64,000 nucleotides of DNA from Erythrocercus mccallii (Eukaryota; Chordata; Aves; Passeriformes; Dicruridae): NCBI GenBank assembly GCA_013397435.1, contig VZRG01000772.1, positions 124,001 to 188,000 on the forward strand. Direction: 5' to 3'. Each line of letters begins with the position of its first letter. The stretch's first letter is position 1. A model generated the notes under the pieces. The model made no database searches and had not been told where the DNA came from. It saw only the letters and a program-made list of their open reading frames with translations. A program made the position numbers and the translations under genes. Shown piece after piece: positions 38,647 to 53,600 of the stretch.

Positions 38647-41600
38647 CTGGAAAGAAACAAAAAAGAGTACTAAAAATACCAGGCACAGAGGTAACAAGAC
38701 TGACATAATTTGCAGAAGTATAACCATGTTATGCTAGATTACTGGAACAGGAAAAATGAGTAAGTTTAAAATGAACCTGCTCAACTGTTTTGAGAAATCT
38801 AAGTGAAAAAAATCATATTTCTCTTTTTTAGGAGGAGAAGCAACGGAGGGAGAACAGGAAGAAAAGAAATTGCAGAGCCCTGTGCTTAAAGGGCCATACT
38901 TCAAGAAAGTACAAATTACATTTCTTCTGTCCATTTCTTCTGCTCCCTTTTTTAGCAGCACAATTAACACAATCTTTTTGCATCTCTATAATATGATTTT
39001 AATAATTTTAATTTTTTAGAATGTACTTCAGCAACTGACATTTGAATATCTGTCTGTACATGTAAAACATAAAGCTGAACATTGGAGACAAAGTAAGCTT
39101 CCTTCAATAAAACAGTTTTAGAGATGGACTATTATAGAAGCCTTATGTAAACAGGAACAAGGAGAGAAGACTGCTGATACAGAATTGAATCTCTGAAAAA
39201 GAACAATGTTTCACTTCCAGACTTTGGAAATACTTAAATGCAGTCTCAAGAGACAGAAAAATGAAATTAGTGAAAATAACCAAGAAAATACAAAATGCAA
39301 GAAAAGTATACAGATCAGTGGTATCAGAGATATTATAAAAGGTCAAGCTGAGACAGAAAAACTAACAAGGATGCTAATACTGAAACTGCAGTTAGACTGA
39401 GAATATCAGCTGTTATATCAAGGCAAGCAAAGAAAGATAGGGAGTGAAGTTACTTGAGACTGGTGATAGATGAGGTGACTACGGACAAAAAATCAGGCAG
39501 TCATTGAAACAAATTAGTTTAAAGGGAGTGAAGAAGTAGATTAGTTATGTAGCTTAGTTACTTAGTATCAGGAAATAAAACATTAGTATAATTACTGGGA
39601 CATAAAACAGAGAAAACACCTGTACCAGGTGCCTACAACTGACATGCAAAGATGAACCAAGTGCTCCTAACAGGGATCAAGTAACTTTAGGAAAAAATTA
39701 TATCAATATCAATATCTATCTATAAATATATATGTATGTATTTATATATATGTATGTATGTATGTAAATTTATATATATGTATGCATATATGTTCCTACA
39801 CACACACAGAAGGACTTCTGCCCTTTTTTACAACTGCTTCCTTAAGAATTAAGATTGGGAGAAATAAGCCAGTTTTCTGGGAAATCCTGATTCTACCTCT
39901 ACCAAAGAGTAGGACAATATTTTTGCTGCAACTGCTCTTCCTGGCCTTCTCAAATTGCAGTCAGCTATTCCTCCATTTAATTAGCATAACCTCTAGGCTT
40001 CTACAGGTTAGCATTTCCTTTGTTCTCACTAGTCCTGTTATGATGCAACTGCTGTACTGCATATCCAGCTGAAACCGACTGTAACCCTACCTGTGTTTTT
40101 AAGTAATTTCTTGTTTCACTTAAGAGTTTCCACTCTAACTTTGCCCTCCTGAAAGCTATAGGCAACAGTTGTTATACAATACTGAACAATTCAGTCTTTG
40201 TTCAGCTCTTCAGCCTCTTTAAGTCTTTTGGACATGGACACTATGCTATTAGGAAAGATGAACACTGTGGGAGGCAGCAAGACGGCCTGAAAGCATTCTT
40301 TCTTTATTTCTCTGTTAGGCAGCCATTCACAGACACATAGAAATAAGAAAGTAAAAAAAATTTAGCAGTAAGAAAAGGAAGATCATATGTTGGTGCTTGT
40401 TTGGCTTAAACTTGAAGGAAGAAACAAGCACATGGAGAAAGACAGCACATTGTTTTATTCTTGTACTTTGTCCCTTCTGGTGTACTACTTTTAGAATAGT
40501 TTCCACCCTTGCTTTCATTCTATCTGAAAGGCCTGTCTTCTATTTTCATCTCTTCTCTTATTGTTTTCACACCTTCTGAACTCTTTTGCCTCTTGCTGAC
40601 ACAAGGTGGCATTTTGGGTGGAGTCAGCAGCACAGCATATGATAAACCATGGTCATATCATAGCTCAAAACTAACCCTCTCAAGCAAACCCTTCCAAACA
40701 CAATTCTTTGTCCATGTACCACCCAAATGTTTTTATGGCTATCAGTATATTGGTATTTGGCTAAAATATTAATTCTCCAAAAGTACAATTACCAGAAGAA
40801 CAAAATCAGAAATACCTGCACTCTGTTTCTTCTTAAGCAAGGAAGCAGAAGCTGCATTTGTTGCCATATCTAAAGCCAGTTTCTTTTCGTTGTTTTTCAG
40901 ATCTGTTCTTGCCCCTTCACAAAGAAAATTTTCATTGTGAGTCACAATGCCAGTTATTTCTCAACCAATGTCATTACGATACGAATTTCACTAATGTAGG
41001 TAGAACAGTAATGGACAAGGGAATCTGAGCTACTGACTACTTTGAAGCAGACCAAAAGCTATGGATGCTCTTGTATAAGCCATAGTTGATTAGGGAACTT
41101 GCTGTCTGCTCTTTCTTTTCAAGAAGCAGATGTCATTGTTGTTCTGGGGTGTAAGTGCCTAATTTTGTCTGTAAAGTGGATGAAATTATCTTGAGCAGAT
41201 GAGATGTCTATCTTCCAAACAGCTGCCAGAATTTTCTGCAAGACTTTTCCTGCAAGTCAGGCAGGTGAGCTGGCTAACGACTGTGCCTGAGTTATACAGA
41301 AACACTTAAGAAATACAAATTAAAAAACATTCAGGAATCTACTCTGCACAACAGATTGTTGAAACCTTGGTGAAAATCTTTACCCTTTTCCAGCAGCATC
41401 TCTACAATATCTGCATAACCTTTCCATGCAGCAGCATGCAAAGCTGTGTCTCCCAATTTGTTCTGTGGAGTTAGAGGGAAAAGCAACAGGATTAAAATGC
41501 AGCAAAAAACCTTTCAGCTTCTATCAAGGGTGAGTAACATCACACCTCTGCTCTAAGGATCTGTTGGTTCAACCTACCTGTTGGTTTAACTCTAGGTTTG

Positions 41601-44600
41601 CCTGGGTAAGCAGGACATCTACTACATCTGCAGAAAACAGGGAGAGATGATAAGAGAAGAATTTGGTGGAGTTACGCTATTTTTGCATTCACTGTAGTTA
41701 AGATTCAATGAAAGACCAATCAAATCAGCTAATGAAAATCTGTAAGTCAAACTGCATTGGACAAACAACAGTTAGTCACAAAAAATGCTTCTGCATGAAA
41801 TACCCCAAATAACAAAAGTTCTTTTCGATCTGTCCTTCCGCTCTGCCTCTAAGTTACATTAATGAGCATGCCTGCTTCAACAGCAACAACAAAAGACACA
41901 GCACTTGATGGATTTGAACCTCCCTCCTACCCTGATTTTTATTTAAAAAAAATAGAATTACATTGAAGAAAACCTGGATTTATTATTCAGCACCGCAATT
42001 TTATCAACCAGCCTAACAAACATAACAAGAAAACCAGAGAACAGTAATTTCAAATTAATGCTGTGATACCTTTATGACCTCCATGGCATGCCCAATACAG
42101 AGCTGTGTTTCCAGCTTTGTCCAAGCCATTGACACCAACTTGATTATCCAAACACTCTCTCAACCAGCTCAGGTTGCCTGAAAGACAACATCAGTTTTGA
42201 TTATCTTTTTTTCTTTGGAAAGTTAAAAGAACCATTACAGATAAATAGTACTTTCTAAATGGTGTCAGTCCTCTCATAAACTTAAGAAGAGAGGAAGCGA
42301 TTAGCAGCAACATTTATAATTCATTGAACAACCAATCATATGAAGCCATATCAAGTTATACCAAAGTCATACTAAGTCATACCAAGTATCTTTTCTTCCA
42401 TTCCCAGAAGACCTTTATATCCCTACATAGTTAAATGCATGGTACCGCACTTTTTCTGTGTATACAGGGTGGCAATTCTCACCTTTTCAAAGCTTTTCAA
42501 AGCTTTTCAAAGCTTTTCAAAGCTTTTCAAAGTTTACAGCTCCCTAAGTTATCTCCTTACCAGAACACTTGCTCAAGAAACAAGACAACCAAAACAGGCA
42601 GAACATCTTCATTCTAAATATATTATTATTGTTATTACTGTAATTGTTATTATTATTATTACTACTATTACTATTATTATTATAGTAGAAAACAAGCAAA
42701 TCATACCTCAGCATCACACAACTAAAACACCAAACATACCTCGTTTGGCAGCTTCATGCAGTGGATTATCAATAGATTCTGCTTGCTCTGCCACTGAAAC
42801 GAAAGAGTAAATTCTAACTACTTCTGAAACATTTATTTGATACCTGTGATTCTAAAATGGAAAGAGATTTGTGAGTGACAGACTAGTGAGATGCACTTTA
42901 ATTTCCAGTGTATGGGAAACTAATTCAGAGAAAACCTTGTGAAAACTTCAAGCAGCATCATGTACAATTGGTCTAAATCAGATGATGTATTCCTAGTACT
43001 CTTTGTTCTTAATGTCTGCAAAAGCTTCTGTTCTGCTTATACATGGAATTTTTGCAAATGTGTGGACAGAGACACCAGGCCTCCTACCCTGGTCTAAAAC
43101 TGAAGATTTACAAATAATCTCAATGGGAACACGAATTAATAGGTTGTTGTGTTTATTTTAAATATAACACACTTCAATATTCAAAAGAAACTTGAATGTA
43201 GATATGCAGCATGTATAATGTAGTCTTCTTGCATATGAACAGTGCATGACCTCTGATCTCTAGGAGACAGCAAGAGTAGAGTCAGTTTGGAAGCCACAAA
43301 CTAAAGTGAAATTTGATGTAGCCTCAATGACTACACCATAGATTTCCATGACGGTACTTCTACTAACTACAGGGCAGGGAAACAGCATTGCTACCATAAT
43401 GTCTCCTACTGAAGGGATAACGTGAATCAACGTAAGTCATATTGGCAGCTGTGATGTGACCTGTCATGAGACACTGGTACTCTGCCTACTATTCCTGGCA
43501 GGACTTGGAGGAATTGTGTTATGTTGTCTGTAGTCACGGCTTTTAAAAGTGATTTTAGTTCCATCTAAAAAAGTAGTTTCTATTCAGTCCAAACACATGG
43601 GATATTTAATGTGGTGCAAACCCCAAGAAACCAATGTTTTCTGTGCCAGAATATATTCACTAAAAAACAACAAAAGGCAAACAAAGTGCTACCCTTAAGA
43701 TCCAAGTGCTCTTTCATTCAAAACTGAGAGTATCTCAGTATCTGTTAAGAGCATAACCAGAAACATGAGCATTCAGCAAACTCAAGCTGTTCCTAGGTTA
43801 TAAAAATACAACACAGCTTGTCCACTGCTGATGTACAGTGGTAACTGATACTGCAAATGGATGTATTCTGAAATACATGGTGGAGTACTGTTAAGTACCA
43901 ATACTGTGGTCTGTTTCTGAAAAAATGTCTTTTTATTTAGTGATTTCCTTTAATTGTGAATGATCTTACCAAATAAAAATATTCTAGACTTTACCGTAGT
44001 TGCTTGGAATTAGTCCAGTTCTTCCTTTGCAAGTTCCTTTCCACCAATTTGTATCACTCTGCAGAGAAAAGGGAAAATATTTTAGATGGGATATACTGCA
44101 TCTCAGAAGTATTCAGTCCATAAGGGATGCCTTAGACTCACCATGTCTGAGATGTAAATGATATCTCCTTCTTCAAAGTACAGTTCATCTGGCTTAGAAA
44201 AAAAAAAAGAAAAAAGAAAAAAAAGAAAGGTAAACAACTAAAATATATGTAGGAAAAACAAATGCCTGGATAAGTCAATCCATTGCCCTCTTTATTCAAA
44301 ATAATGATAACTCAAATTGTTTATCAGCTAGTATGTTGGGTTTGTATTAACAACAATCTGACCGTCCATAGTTTGACATGCTTAAAACTAACTTTCTGTA
44401 TCAGTAACTTTCCTAACAACACAGGAAGACGACACAGCACTCTGCAACAGAAGCAGTGAAATGTATCTTATGTTTGTTAATTTCATCCCCTTTTTGATTG
44501 GTGCCAGCTCTCCAGATCTCTTAGCTCTCAACTATTATTGTTGTCTTTGGAACAAAAACCAAATTATTTATGATTTTTGATCTTTGATTGTAGGTAACTG

Positions 44601-47600
44601 ATACTACAGAAGAGAGCATGCTGCTTTTAAACAGACTGATGATTAAATGACTGATGATTGTTCCTAGAAGAGACTGATGATTAATCAATTTTATTCACAT
44701 TAAGAATGACTACCCATAAACAGTTTAGTAAAAATTTAGTATAGTAAGTCTAATATGCCAATAACACCAGAACTCAAATAATATTACAGACAAGGTTAAA
44801 AGTGAGATTCTCAAACTACTGAAGTTTAGACATACTTACCGTTCTGGGCTCAAACGTATACAGGGCCCTGAACACTTTAACCTGCCCTAAAACAAAAACA
44901 AACAAACAAAATTAAAAAAATCAGTACTATCATGTAGTATACATCATCAGTAGTATCATGCCTTTAAACATAGCCCTTAAATCCAAATCCATTCCTTTCC
45001 TTCAAGCTTAATGCCGGTTGGTGAATGAATTTTTGCTATGCCTCTATCAAAGAAAATCTTGACGAAAAGACTCAGCAGCCCGAGTTTAAAAACCCAGCAA
45101 CATGGGCCATGAAGGAAACTGGCCACCTGATCAGTTACATGTAAGAAGCCTCTTCTGCACACTTAACATGGTCTTTATAGCTCACTGGGCAATGGAAGTG
45201 TTGTCACTGATTGCTGAGGGAAAGAGTAACTTCACTCATATATTCCCTCACATACTCATACATGCTGTACATACTTTTATTACTAACACCGAATCTGTCA
45301 AATGAGAAAGAATTAAGGAAAGAAGAAAGAAACATATCAATGACCAATGCCACCAATATGTTCTTACACTTACTTGCAGATATTATTAGAAAAATAATGC
45401 AGTGACACAGAACTCAAGAAAAATGACAAATGGTCACAAAGTCCTATTTAATGTACAACCGACATCCTGTTCTATTCAGATGCTTAAAATGGCATGGGGT
45501 TTGCAATTCCAGTAAGTGGCTAACACATGTTTTAATAGGGCACTTTGGAAGAGACTGTCAGCAGCATTCAAGCCAAGAAAAAATAATCTTAATGAAGAAA
45601 TGTACAAATTAAATTGCATAAATTGCAAAAGAAGCTTCCCTACAAACTTTTAAAAATTCAAAAGGTACATTTCAAGAACATGAACAGAAAGTACAAACAC
45701 AGAAGAAACATGTATGTTACATAATTTAATGAGCCGAACTGCTGGAGTCCATTAGACTTACTGGAGGAATTTATTATGCAGATGGTTCTGCATTGTTTTC
45801 TTTTAGGTATCTGCAGTCTTAAGCACATAGGTTTATTTACTTTTAAATGTTCTATGCTTGCAAGTGTAGGTTACACACAGGTTCTTACACTATACATGTT
45901 TATACAGATTAACTTGTGACTGAAGCAGTGTATAATCTATCAGAATGTGTTACTTAGGTCCAGGCTATTTTGTGTACTCAGAGAAATTGATTAATTTACT
46001 ATCAAAGGCTATACTGTACAATAAAGTGTACACATGCAATGTTTTGTGTTGTTTATTAAATGGAGCTAAACGAGTAAAGATAGAGTAGGTCTCAAGAATA
46101 AGCCCTTACATTTTTAATTAAGAATGATCATCTCTAGAATTTTTTTGTCTTTTTTTTTTTTTTTTTTTGCTAGATGTAGTCTTTAGATCCCAGTATCTAA
46201 AATCCTACCCACAAAAGTGATCACTTTAGGAAGTTAACATAGGGGCTTTAGAAATGACATTTTGGAGGTGAATATGCTGATCACCTTGAGAAAGGAAGAT
46301 GGTACCCAACTGCCATTTTGCAGCATCCCTTGGGGTGACTCTTAAACTATATTTTCAAACGCCTCTGGATATTCTCAAGCAACAGCAATGCCAAGGCGTA
46401 ACTACTAAGCAAAACATTTCTGTAGTTCTCTATTTTCAGGCTTTTTTGTGACTAAGCATATGTAAAACTACAAACATAAAATGAGCCTGTGTAAACACAT
46501 TACCAAGTGCATATAGATACTGTACATATTTTCTTTTCCAATATGTAATTGCTCCTCCCAGTTCCTAATTTTTAGTAACAGAAATTCAACTTGGCTTTAT
46601 TGCTTGGTTCGCTCTTTCACACAGCAGCCATTTCCTAGACATAGAAGGTCCAACACTCCTCAAACCTTTGCCCCAGAAACAAAATACTTGCAGCTGTGGC
46701 AACTGCTAAAAAGAATGAAACCTGAGTGATGTTTACTACCTATATAGAGATGATGAACATGGACAGCATGCAGTAATGCATCCTGAACCGAAGAGCTTCA
46801 GCATGAAATGTGAACTGCAGCAGTGGAGAAGCCAAGCAACAACGACAAAAAATGAAGGAAAAAAAAGAAAATTAAAAAGAGCAAGAGATGACACAACAGG
46901 ATGGAAGACAGGAGTACTGACCCTTCTCCTAGGCTTTCTCACACAGAAGACACAAAAACACAAGACAGAGCTGCATACTAACAGCTATGGAGACTGCAAC
47001 CATCATGCACCAATTTCAAGTGTTTAATGTAAGTAATAGAAGGAAATGGACAACAAAAGGGAAGAGTAAGAAATATTAAAAGGGGAAACTGGAAGATGGC
47101 AGCAGACAGGGAAAAGGAGGAAATATGCATTTGTATGTTGCGTCTTTCATACTGCATACATATGCAATGTACTGCATATATGCCAACAGATTTTCTAAAG
47201 CTATCATACCTGTGAAGACAAAGACTGAAAATACTGATACTGATTACAGTACAGCTGACACATTGTTTAAACATTATTTAAACAGAAGGCAACTCATTGT
47301 TTGTTTGTGGGGTTCTTTTAAATTCTATAAACCTGAAACAGGGAGTTACTTCCCCAAATGTCCAACTGTCGCAAACAGACCAACACATACTAAAACATTC
47401 TTCTGTGATGAAATACAAAGTACAGATCAGCATCTACAGAACTACAGGTCTGGTGAAAGTTAATTTCATAGTACTCTATATTGAAGTTAAACACTGCTCA
47501 TTAATGGCAGCAATCTTTTAAAAACTTCTTGATAAAGAGAGATGAAGCCTTTTCACTTTGCTTCATTTAAGAGCTTAAGAGTTAGGGGACTTTATCATTT

Positions 47601-50600
47601 GTAATAGCTTTTTGGTACCAAATTTTAATGCAAAAATTCAGTCTAGAAGATTAAAGTAACAAAATGTTAGCATGCAAAGGGCGCATTAGACTTGAATCCC
47701 AGTTCTGCAAACAGAGAGAAATCGTATTTTATAAGCATTGTAATCACAGTAAGTATTTTTATCTGGCAATACCTATCTTTAGGTATGCAGACAGAGCTTG
47801 CATTGGCAATAATTTTTGCTCTGGAAGATGCAAAAAGTTAGAAAACACCCAATGTCTTCTTCTGCTCCCACTTACCACCATCTTTCTAGTACAAACCATG
47901 TTTCAAGATTGCTGTAGGACAGTGAACCAGTAATTAGCACTGATTTGAACTTATCAAAGTTGACTGACTGCACCTCCCCACCACATACGTTTAAAGGACA
48001 AAGTAACTAGAACACAGAACACATACGTACTTTTGTAAAATTTCAAGGCACCAGGAACACACAAATTACTTTATTCTCAGCATCATTAATGAGAGGAATA
48101 TCCCTTTTAAAAGCAAACAACATGCAGGCACAGGGCAGTGATATGTCCCACAACAAACTTTTTTTGAAGCACAGGCACAGATTTAAAGGGTTCATCTTTT
48201 CAGTCCTGTTATGCCCTGGTCTGCTCTGGTGGGTTTAAGGGAAGGTTGTTTGAGTCATTTAGAGCAGTGTACAGGAAAAACAACAAAAATCTTCAATAAC
48301 AAACCTTCAGAACACTAAGGTAGAATTAGGTACTTGGCAAATTTTAAAGCAAAATCCAGACAAACTAAGACACATCAGAAACTTTAACATAACCAGATAC
48401 AGGGTATTTACTAATGCCTTGACTGGAATTTTTTTGTCTGGTTTACAATATATTTCCAGAAGAAGTTAGAAGAAGAAAGCTAGAAAGAAAGAATAAGAAT
48501 AGAAAGATATCACCATGCATGGATCAGTGACAAGACTAGCAATTTCGATGTCCATGTCAAAGTGATGGTCACAACCCTGATCCATTGGAAAAACCCATGA
48601 AGCACAAAGTTAAATGCATTAACATATGCTGAGGTTCAGGCAGGAATACCCAGGTACCTCTGGTGGTGGGGAGAGTGGAAATTAATATTCTCTGATATAA
48701 CACCGTGGATCATCTGCAGTCCTCTGGTGGAAGTCCTCAGAAATTGGTCTGGGGTTGGGGTTTTGGATGGTTTATGGCACCTGTGAACACCTGACAGCTG
48801 CCTTTCAGGTAAGTGTAGTTGAAATAGTTATACCCCACTAGCAGGAATGAATACCTTCAGGCTTAGTGTGAATGTCTGACACCTTCCCTGAAGAAGGGAG
48901 TTTTCACACCTCAGCCAGTTGAGTAAGGGAAGGAAGACATGATAAAACACTTCTAGGTCTCTTCCCTTATCTGGCTAAAACCCCAGCTTCTTGATAAACA
49001 TGGGTTGGTTTGTTGTGGTCATGCTCTAGTGCTCATGTTATCTCCACCTGGACTGCTGTCTTCCACATCACCAGCAAAGCACACCCTACTTTTGCAAATT
49101 TGAGACACTAACCAGTAGTATTTCAGTTTCACAAACCCCAAACTTTAGTCATAAGACTGTCTTCTCCCTAATTTGCATTAAACATCTGCAAAACAACTAT
49201 TTGACAAGCAAAAAAGGTAACTTATTATACATACTAAATAGATACAAATACCCTTAGCATACAAATCTCCCAAGTCACAACTTGCCAAACCCTCCCTCAG
49301 CAGTGCACCATGGTGAAGGAGTCAAACTAATCATTCTCTGTAACTAGCAACATAAAACTAAGGTCAGGTTGGGCCGAGTCTACATCTTTTAATTTATTTT
49401 GAATAACTTAAATATAAACTTCTCCAGCTTTTCTGAGGAAGGGAAATATTAAACTCATAATTCTAAGATGACCCCTTCCCCACAGAGTGCATAAAAGCAA
49501 TGAAACAGAGAAACTAAACAGTAACAACAACTTAAAAATGCAGCTTCTGATAGGTACTGAAGAGAGATACCTGCTGTGCTTCATAATGTTAAGTAATAAA
49601 AAGATGTCACAAAACCAAAACACCATTTTCTAAAAAGACTAAGATTTCTGTTTTCTTCTTACAACTTTGAGGTTTATTTTTAATCAATTGCAGAATTATT
49701 AACAGAATATTGCTTCCAAAGAAGTGCTAAGTAAGGAGCACAGTGACAAGGAGTTACTGTTTCTCTCACAGGAACTTTTTTTTCCCACTTCCTTTCTGTT
49801 CTTTTACTCTAGCTTCTCTGAACCGCCAGACATTAGCACTAAAATCCCCTCTAGCACCAAAACATTCTCCACTCTTACTTGCTTTCAACCCTCTTAATGA
49901 AAAGCTGAAAAAGAAAATGCATGGCATTACTTACTTATTTGTTAGGCTGAAATTTCAGCACTGAAGGGGAGATAATGAAATTTCATTAGCTTTCAATTAA
50001 TATTATGTCCTCAAACAACAAACCACCCCAATGCAGTCCTTGGTTCAAAACAGCGTATTTTAAATAAGATAATGATGGCAATAAGTCAATGTTCACAGGA
50101 GCTACCAAGGCTTGGCTTCACTGGACTGATGAGTCTTTTGCTAGCATCTGCTGTAGAGAGGCATAATCAACTCTCACTGACTCGAACAAGATGCTACCAA
50201 TCAGACACTGATCCTGATGCAGCATCTTTTCATTAGCCATATTAAGACTGAATAGCTCAAGACTACCATAAAAATCAGAATAACGGATGACGATGAATTG
50301 ACTCACTGCGTGTCTCACAGCACTGTCAGTACCTACAGTACACAGAGGGATAATCTCTATGCTGTAGAAAATCAGAATTGACTATAATTATCTAGAGTTA
50401 GTTAAAAAAACCACAAATCTATCAATCTCTTAAGCAGTTCAAGCTAATCCTGGGCTTTCATCAGCCACCTTTCTCCTTGCTGCCATAATGCTGTACAGAA
50501 ACAGTTCAGAATCAGTTACTCTAGCACCAACTTGACTGAAAACTAGTAATTTGAACTTCTACCTGTAACAAATGGCTCAAAAGGAGAAAATATGCAAAGT

Positions 50601-53600
50601 CTGTTCCAGTACCTGACAAACACTTTCAGTGAAGAAATTCCCCTTAATATCCAACCTAAACTTCCACAGCACAACTTGAGGCCATTTTCTCTTGTCCTAT
50701 CACTTGTCACTTGGGACAAGAAATAAGTATCCACCTTGCTACAACCTCCCTTCAGACAGACCTACAAAACAATAAGGTCTCCCTGAGCCTCCTTACCTCC
50801 AGGATAAACACCCCCAGCTCCCTCAACCACTCCTTGTACCACCTACTCTACAGAACCTTCACCAGCTCCGTTGCCCTTCTCTGGACCTCAATGTCTTTTT
50901 TGTATTGAGGGGCCCAGAACTGGACACAAGATTTGAGGTGCAGTCTCAGCAGTACACAACATACGGGGACAGTTACTGTCTGCTGCCCACACCACGTTTC
51001 ATGCAGGCCAGGATGCCAGTGGCCTTCTTGGCTACCTGGGTTGGCTCATGTTCAGCCATCTGTCAACCAGCACCCCCAGGTCCTTTTCCTCTGGGAAGCT
51101 TTCGGCCCCAAGCTTGTAGTATTTAGAATTGGAAAACAAGGCGCTTTGCACACAGGCCTTGAAACAGGTATAAAAGTACTGGATATACTTTTTACAGGAG
51201 TGCCATTTGTACTTTGGCATTTTGCTCACAGACACAGCAGAGTTCAACACAGCATTTAAGGATTGCCACAACTGAGACAGAAAAAGGTGGAGTCCCCAGT
51301 ATTTAGAGAACCATCTTCAACTTTTAAGTAATGCTTATTAGAAAGGGGAAGTGAACACAGAGAATACATGTTGGGGAAGGGGGGAAGGGCATATTAAAAA
51401 AATAGGCAAGCAAGCCTAGTAACGTGTTTTGGAACATACTAAAAAGAATGCAAAGGATAGATTGGTCCCAGCCTAGATGATAAACCAGGAACAATCATGA
51501 ACTGCACTAATCAGTATCTGGAATGGAAGCAACAAACATCACTTTGTTACAGAAATCAAATGTCACTGTCATAGCCTGATGCTGAAATCTTCTGTTTCTT
51601 ATCAATTTTATTTTTATGAATACCAGCATGCCTTCACTTGCAGGAAGCTTGCTGGAGGTCCCAGCAACTTGCAGTAATAAGAGGGTTTGAGGTCAGAAAC
51701 GAAAGTTTCTAATTCATACTGAAAGCAGATTGGGAACTGTTTAATTGTTTCTCTGACATTTCCTCCCCACTGCAGACCTGATGACTGCAGTGTAACACCC
51801 CACATTTACATGCTCACACCTTCCTAGCTATCAGAGACCTTTCTTTCAGTACAGAAGAAACCCAAACCACCATCAGTTACGTCAAATTTAAGCCTAATGC
51901 CAAGGCCCTAGGCATGTGACTCAATGTGAGTGTTCTGCTCCTGTGGATGCTGTCACAGCTCCTACTTCACCTTAGAATTGAGGTGAACTTAGGTCTGTGA
52001 TTCAAACTAAGTATCTACGTCCAGAATCCTACTTTTAACTCTGACAGCTATTAGTGGGAGAAAAGTCAACAAAACTGCTTTGAAGTAGCAACCCTTTATG
52101 TTAAATCCTTATGTTTCCTCCTGCCTCCCTCTCAACTGGAGTAATTTAAAACTCTAATTTCCTTAGTACCAAGGCTGGTCTTTCTCCATAGAATATAAAT
52201 GTGTCAATTCTAGGCCAGGATCAACAAACCTTACTGTGAACATGAAAGTAAGGTTTTTTTAAAAATATCAATACACTCCTTTCATCTCCCCAAAAGCTTT
52301 TGCTGCACACTATACAAGGCTCTAATCAAAAAGACATCACCAAACAGTTAGCACCCTTCAAGAAGACACTCCTTAAGTAGCAGACAACTAAGCAGAGGCC
52401 ATTAAAACTCATAAAATCCAAAGGACTTAATAAGTAACTTTTGTAAACAACATTAATATTCAACATGATATGAACTCTGCAAATAACGTAGTTTGAGACA
52501 TTGACAGATTTCTTAAAAGGTGGAGGGGATACCCTACTCTTGGATAACGCTGACAGAAAAGTATGTTTCTGCTATTTTCAACATCCACTCCATTCCCTTT
52601 TATTTTCAATAGTGAGTCTAAATAAAAACTACAGCTAGAAAACAGTAACAATACAGAGTTACACGAGAAAAGCAAAGCACTTCTTCCCAAAAAGCGCCTC
52701 AAAACACTGTAAGTTAAAAGACTTCTAGCGCCTCTATAAACAATCTTGTCTCCTTATCCAAGGACTGACTAAAGACCCAAAAGACAAGCTCAGGGTTTCA
52801 CAAACACAATCATTTAACATATGCTGATGTCAAAAATCATGTCTCTGTAATAGAAATCCTTATGTGCTGTGCATGCAACAGGATTTACAGAAAAGTAATC
52901 TGTCAAAAAAATGCTCTCATGTACTGAAGAAAATGACAGTGCCACAGCTAGCTGTTTTTTTTCCCCCTTCACATCTCCTCTTTTCCCCACGTTTTTAAAG
53001 CATTGTCCAAACGTAATGTCCAAAATTCCTGAGTTGAGCAGTGAAGACTCACTGTTTTAAAAAGGATATTTATTTCACAATATATTTTCACTTCCCCACC
53101 ACCAAAATATTTCTTTCCTTCTCTGTCCAATCTGCACCTCTTGTTTCCCAAACACAAAGGAACAGATGACCAATGCCTTGTTTTCTCTTCTGTCTGTGCT
53201 GAACTGTAGTGCTTCATCAGCAATGCAAGTAGGATTGCTGTTTCCTGACAGAGCTTAGAGACTTGATACCTAATAATGATTAGTAAAGAAAAATCAACAC
53301 AGCTTGACCAAAAGGCACCAAGACATCCTAGCAAATGCAGTCAAAATGCCACCAAAACAGACAGCTTTCCACTGCTGTAGAAACTATATCACCACATGCA
53401 GTTGGTGCTTTAAATAACATCTATCTATAACCCTAAGAAATTCGATTACAGTATCAAAAGTGTATTATCTGTATTCTGTATTAACATGCAGAAGCAAGAC
53501 ATGCAACTACAGAGATACTTTGAAGTATGCTACAAGGCAATCTCTTTCAGAAAAATACTTTGAAAAAATCTGACACAACAGACGCCATAAAATTTTCTCT

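Larger units (their letters stand above)
38647..44839 (-). other. OSTF1 introns 2-9
   Basis: Eight introns of about 0.08 to 2.2 kb separate exons 2-10. They contain simple repeats (AT-rich block 39697-39793, 10-bp repeat 42483-42532, TTA/ATT tract 42618-42686). I see no LTR or CR1 copy in them. Confidence 0.8.

Noticed and set aside
48650..49080. Possible LTR or old repeat in OSTF1 intron 1
   Set aside because: Composition differs slightly from the surroundings, but no termini, tail or family words were identifiable.
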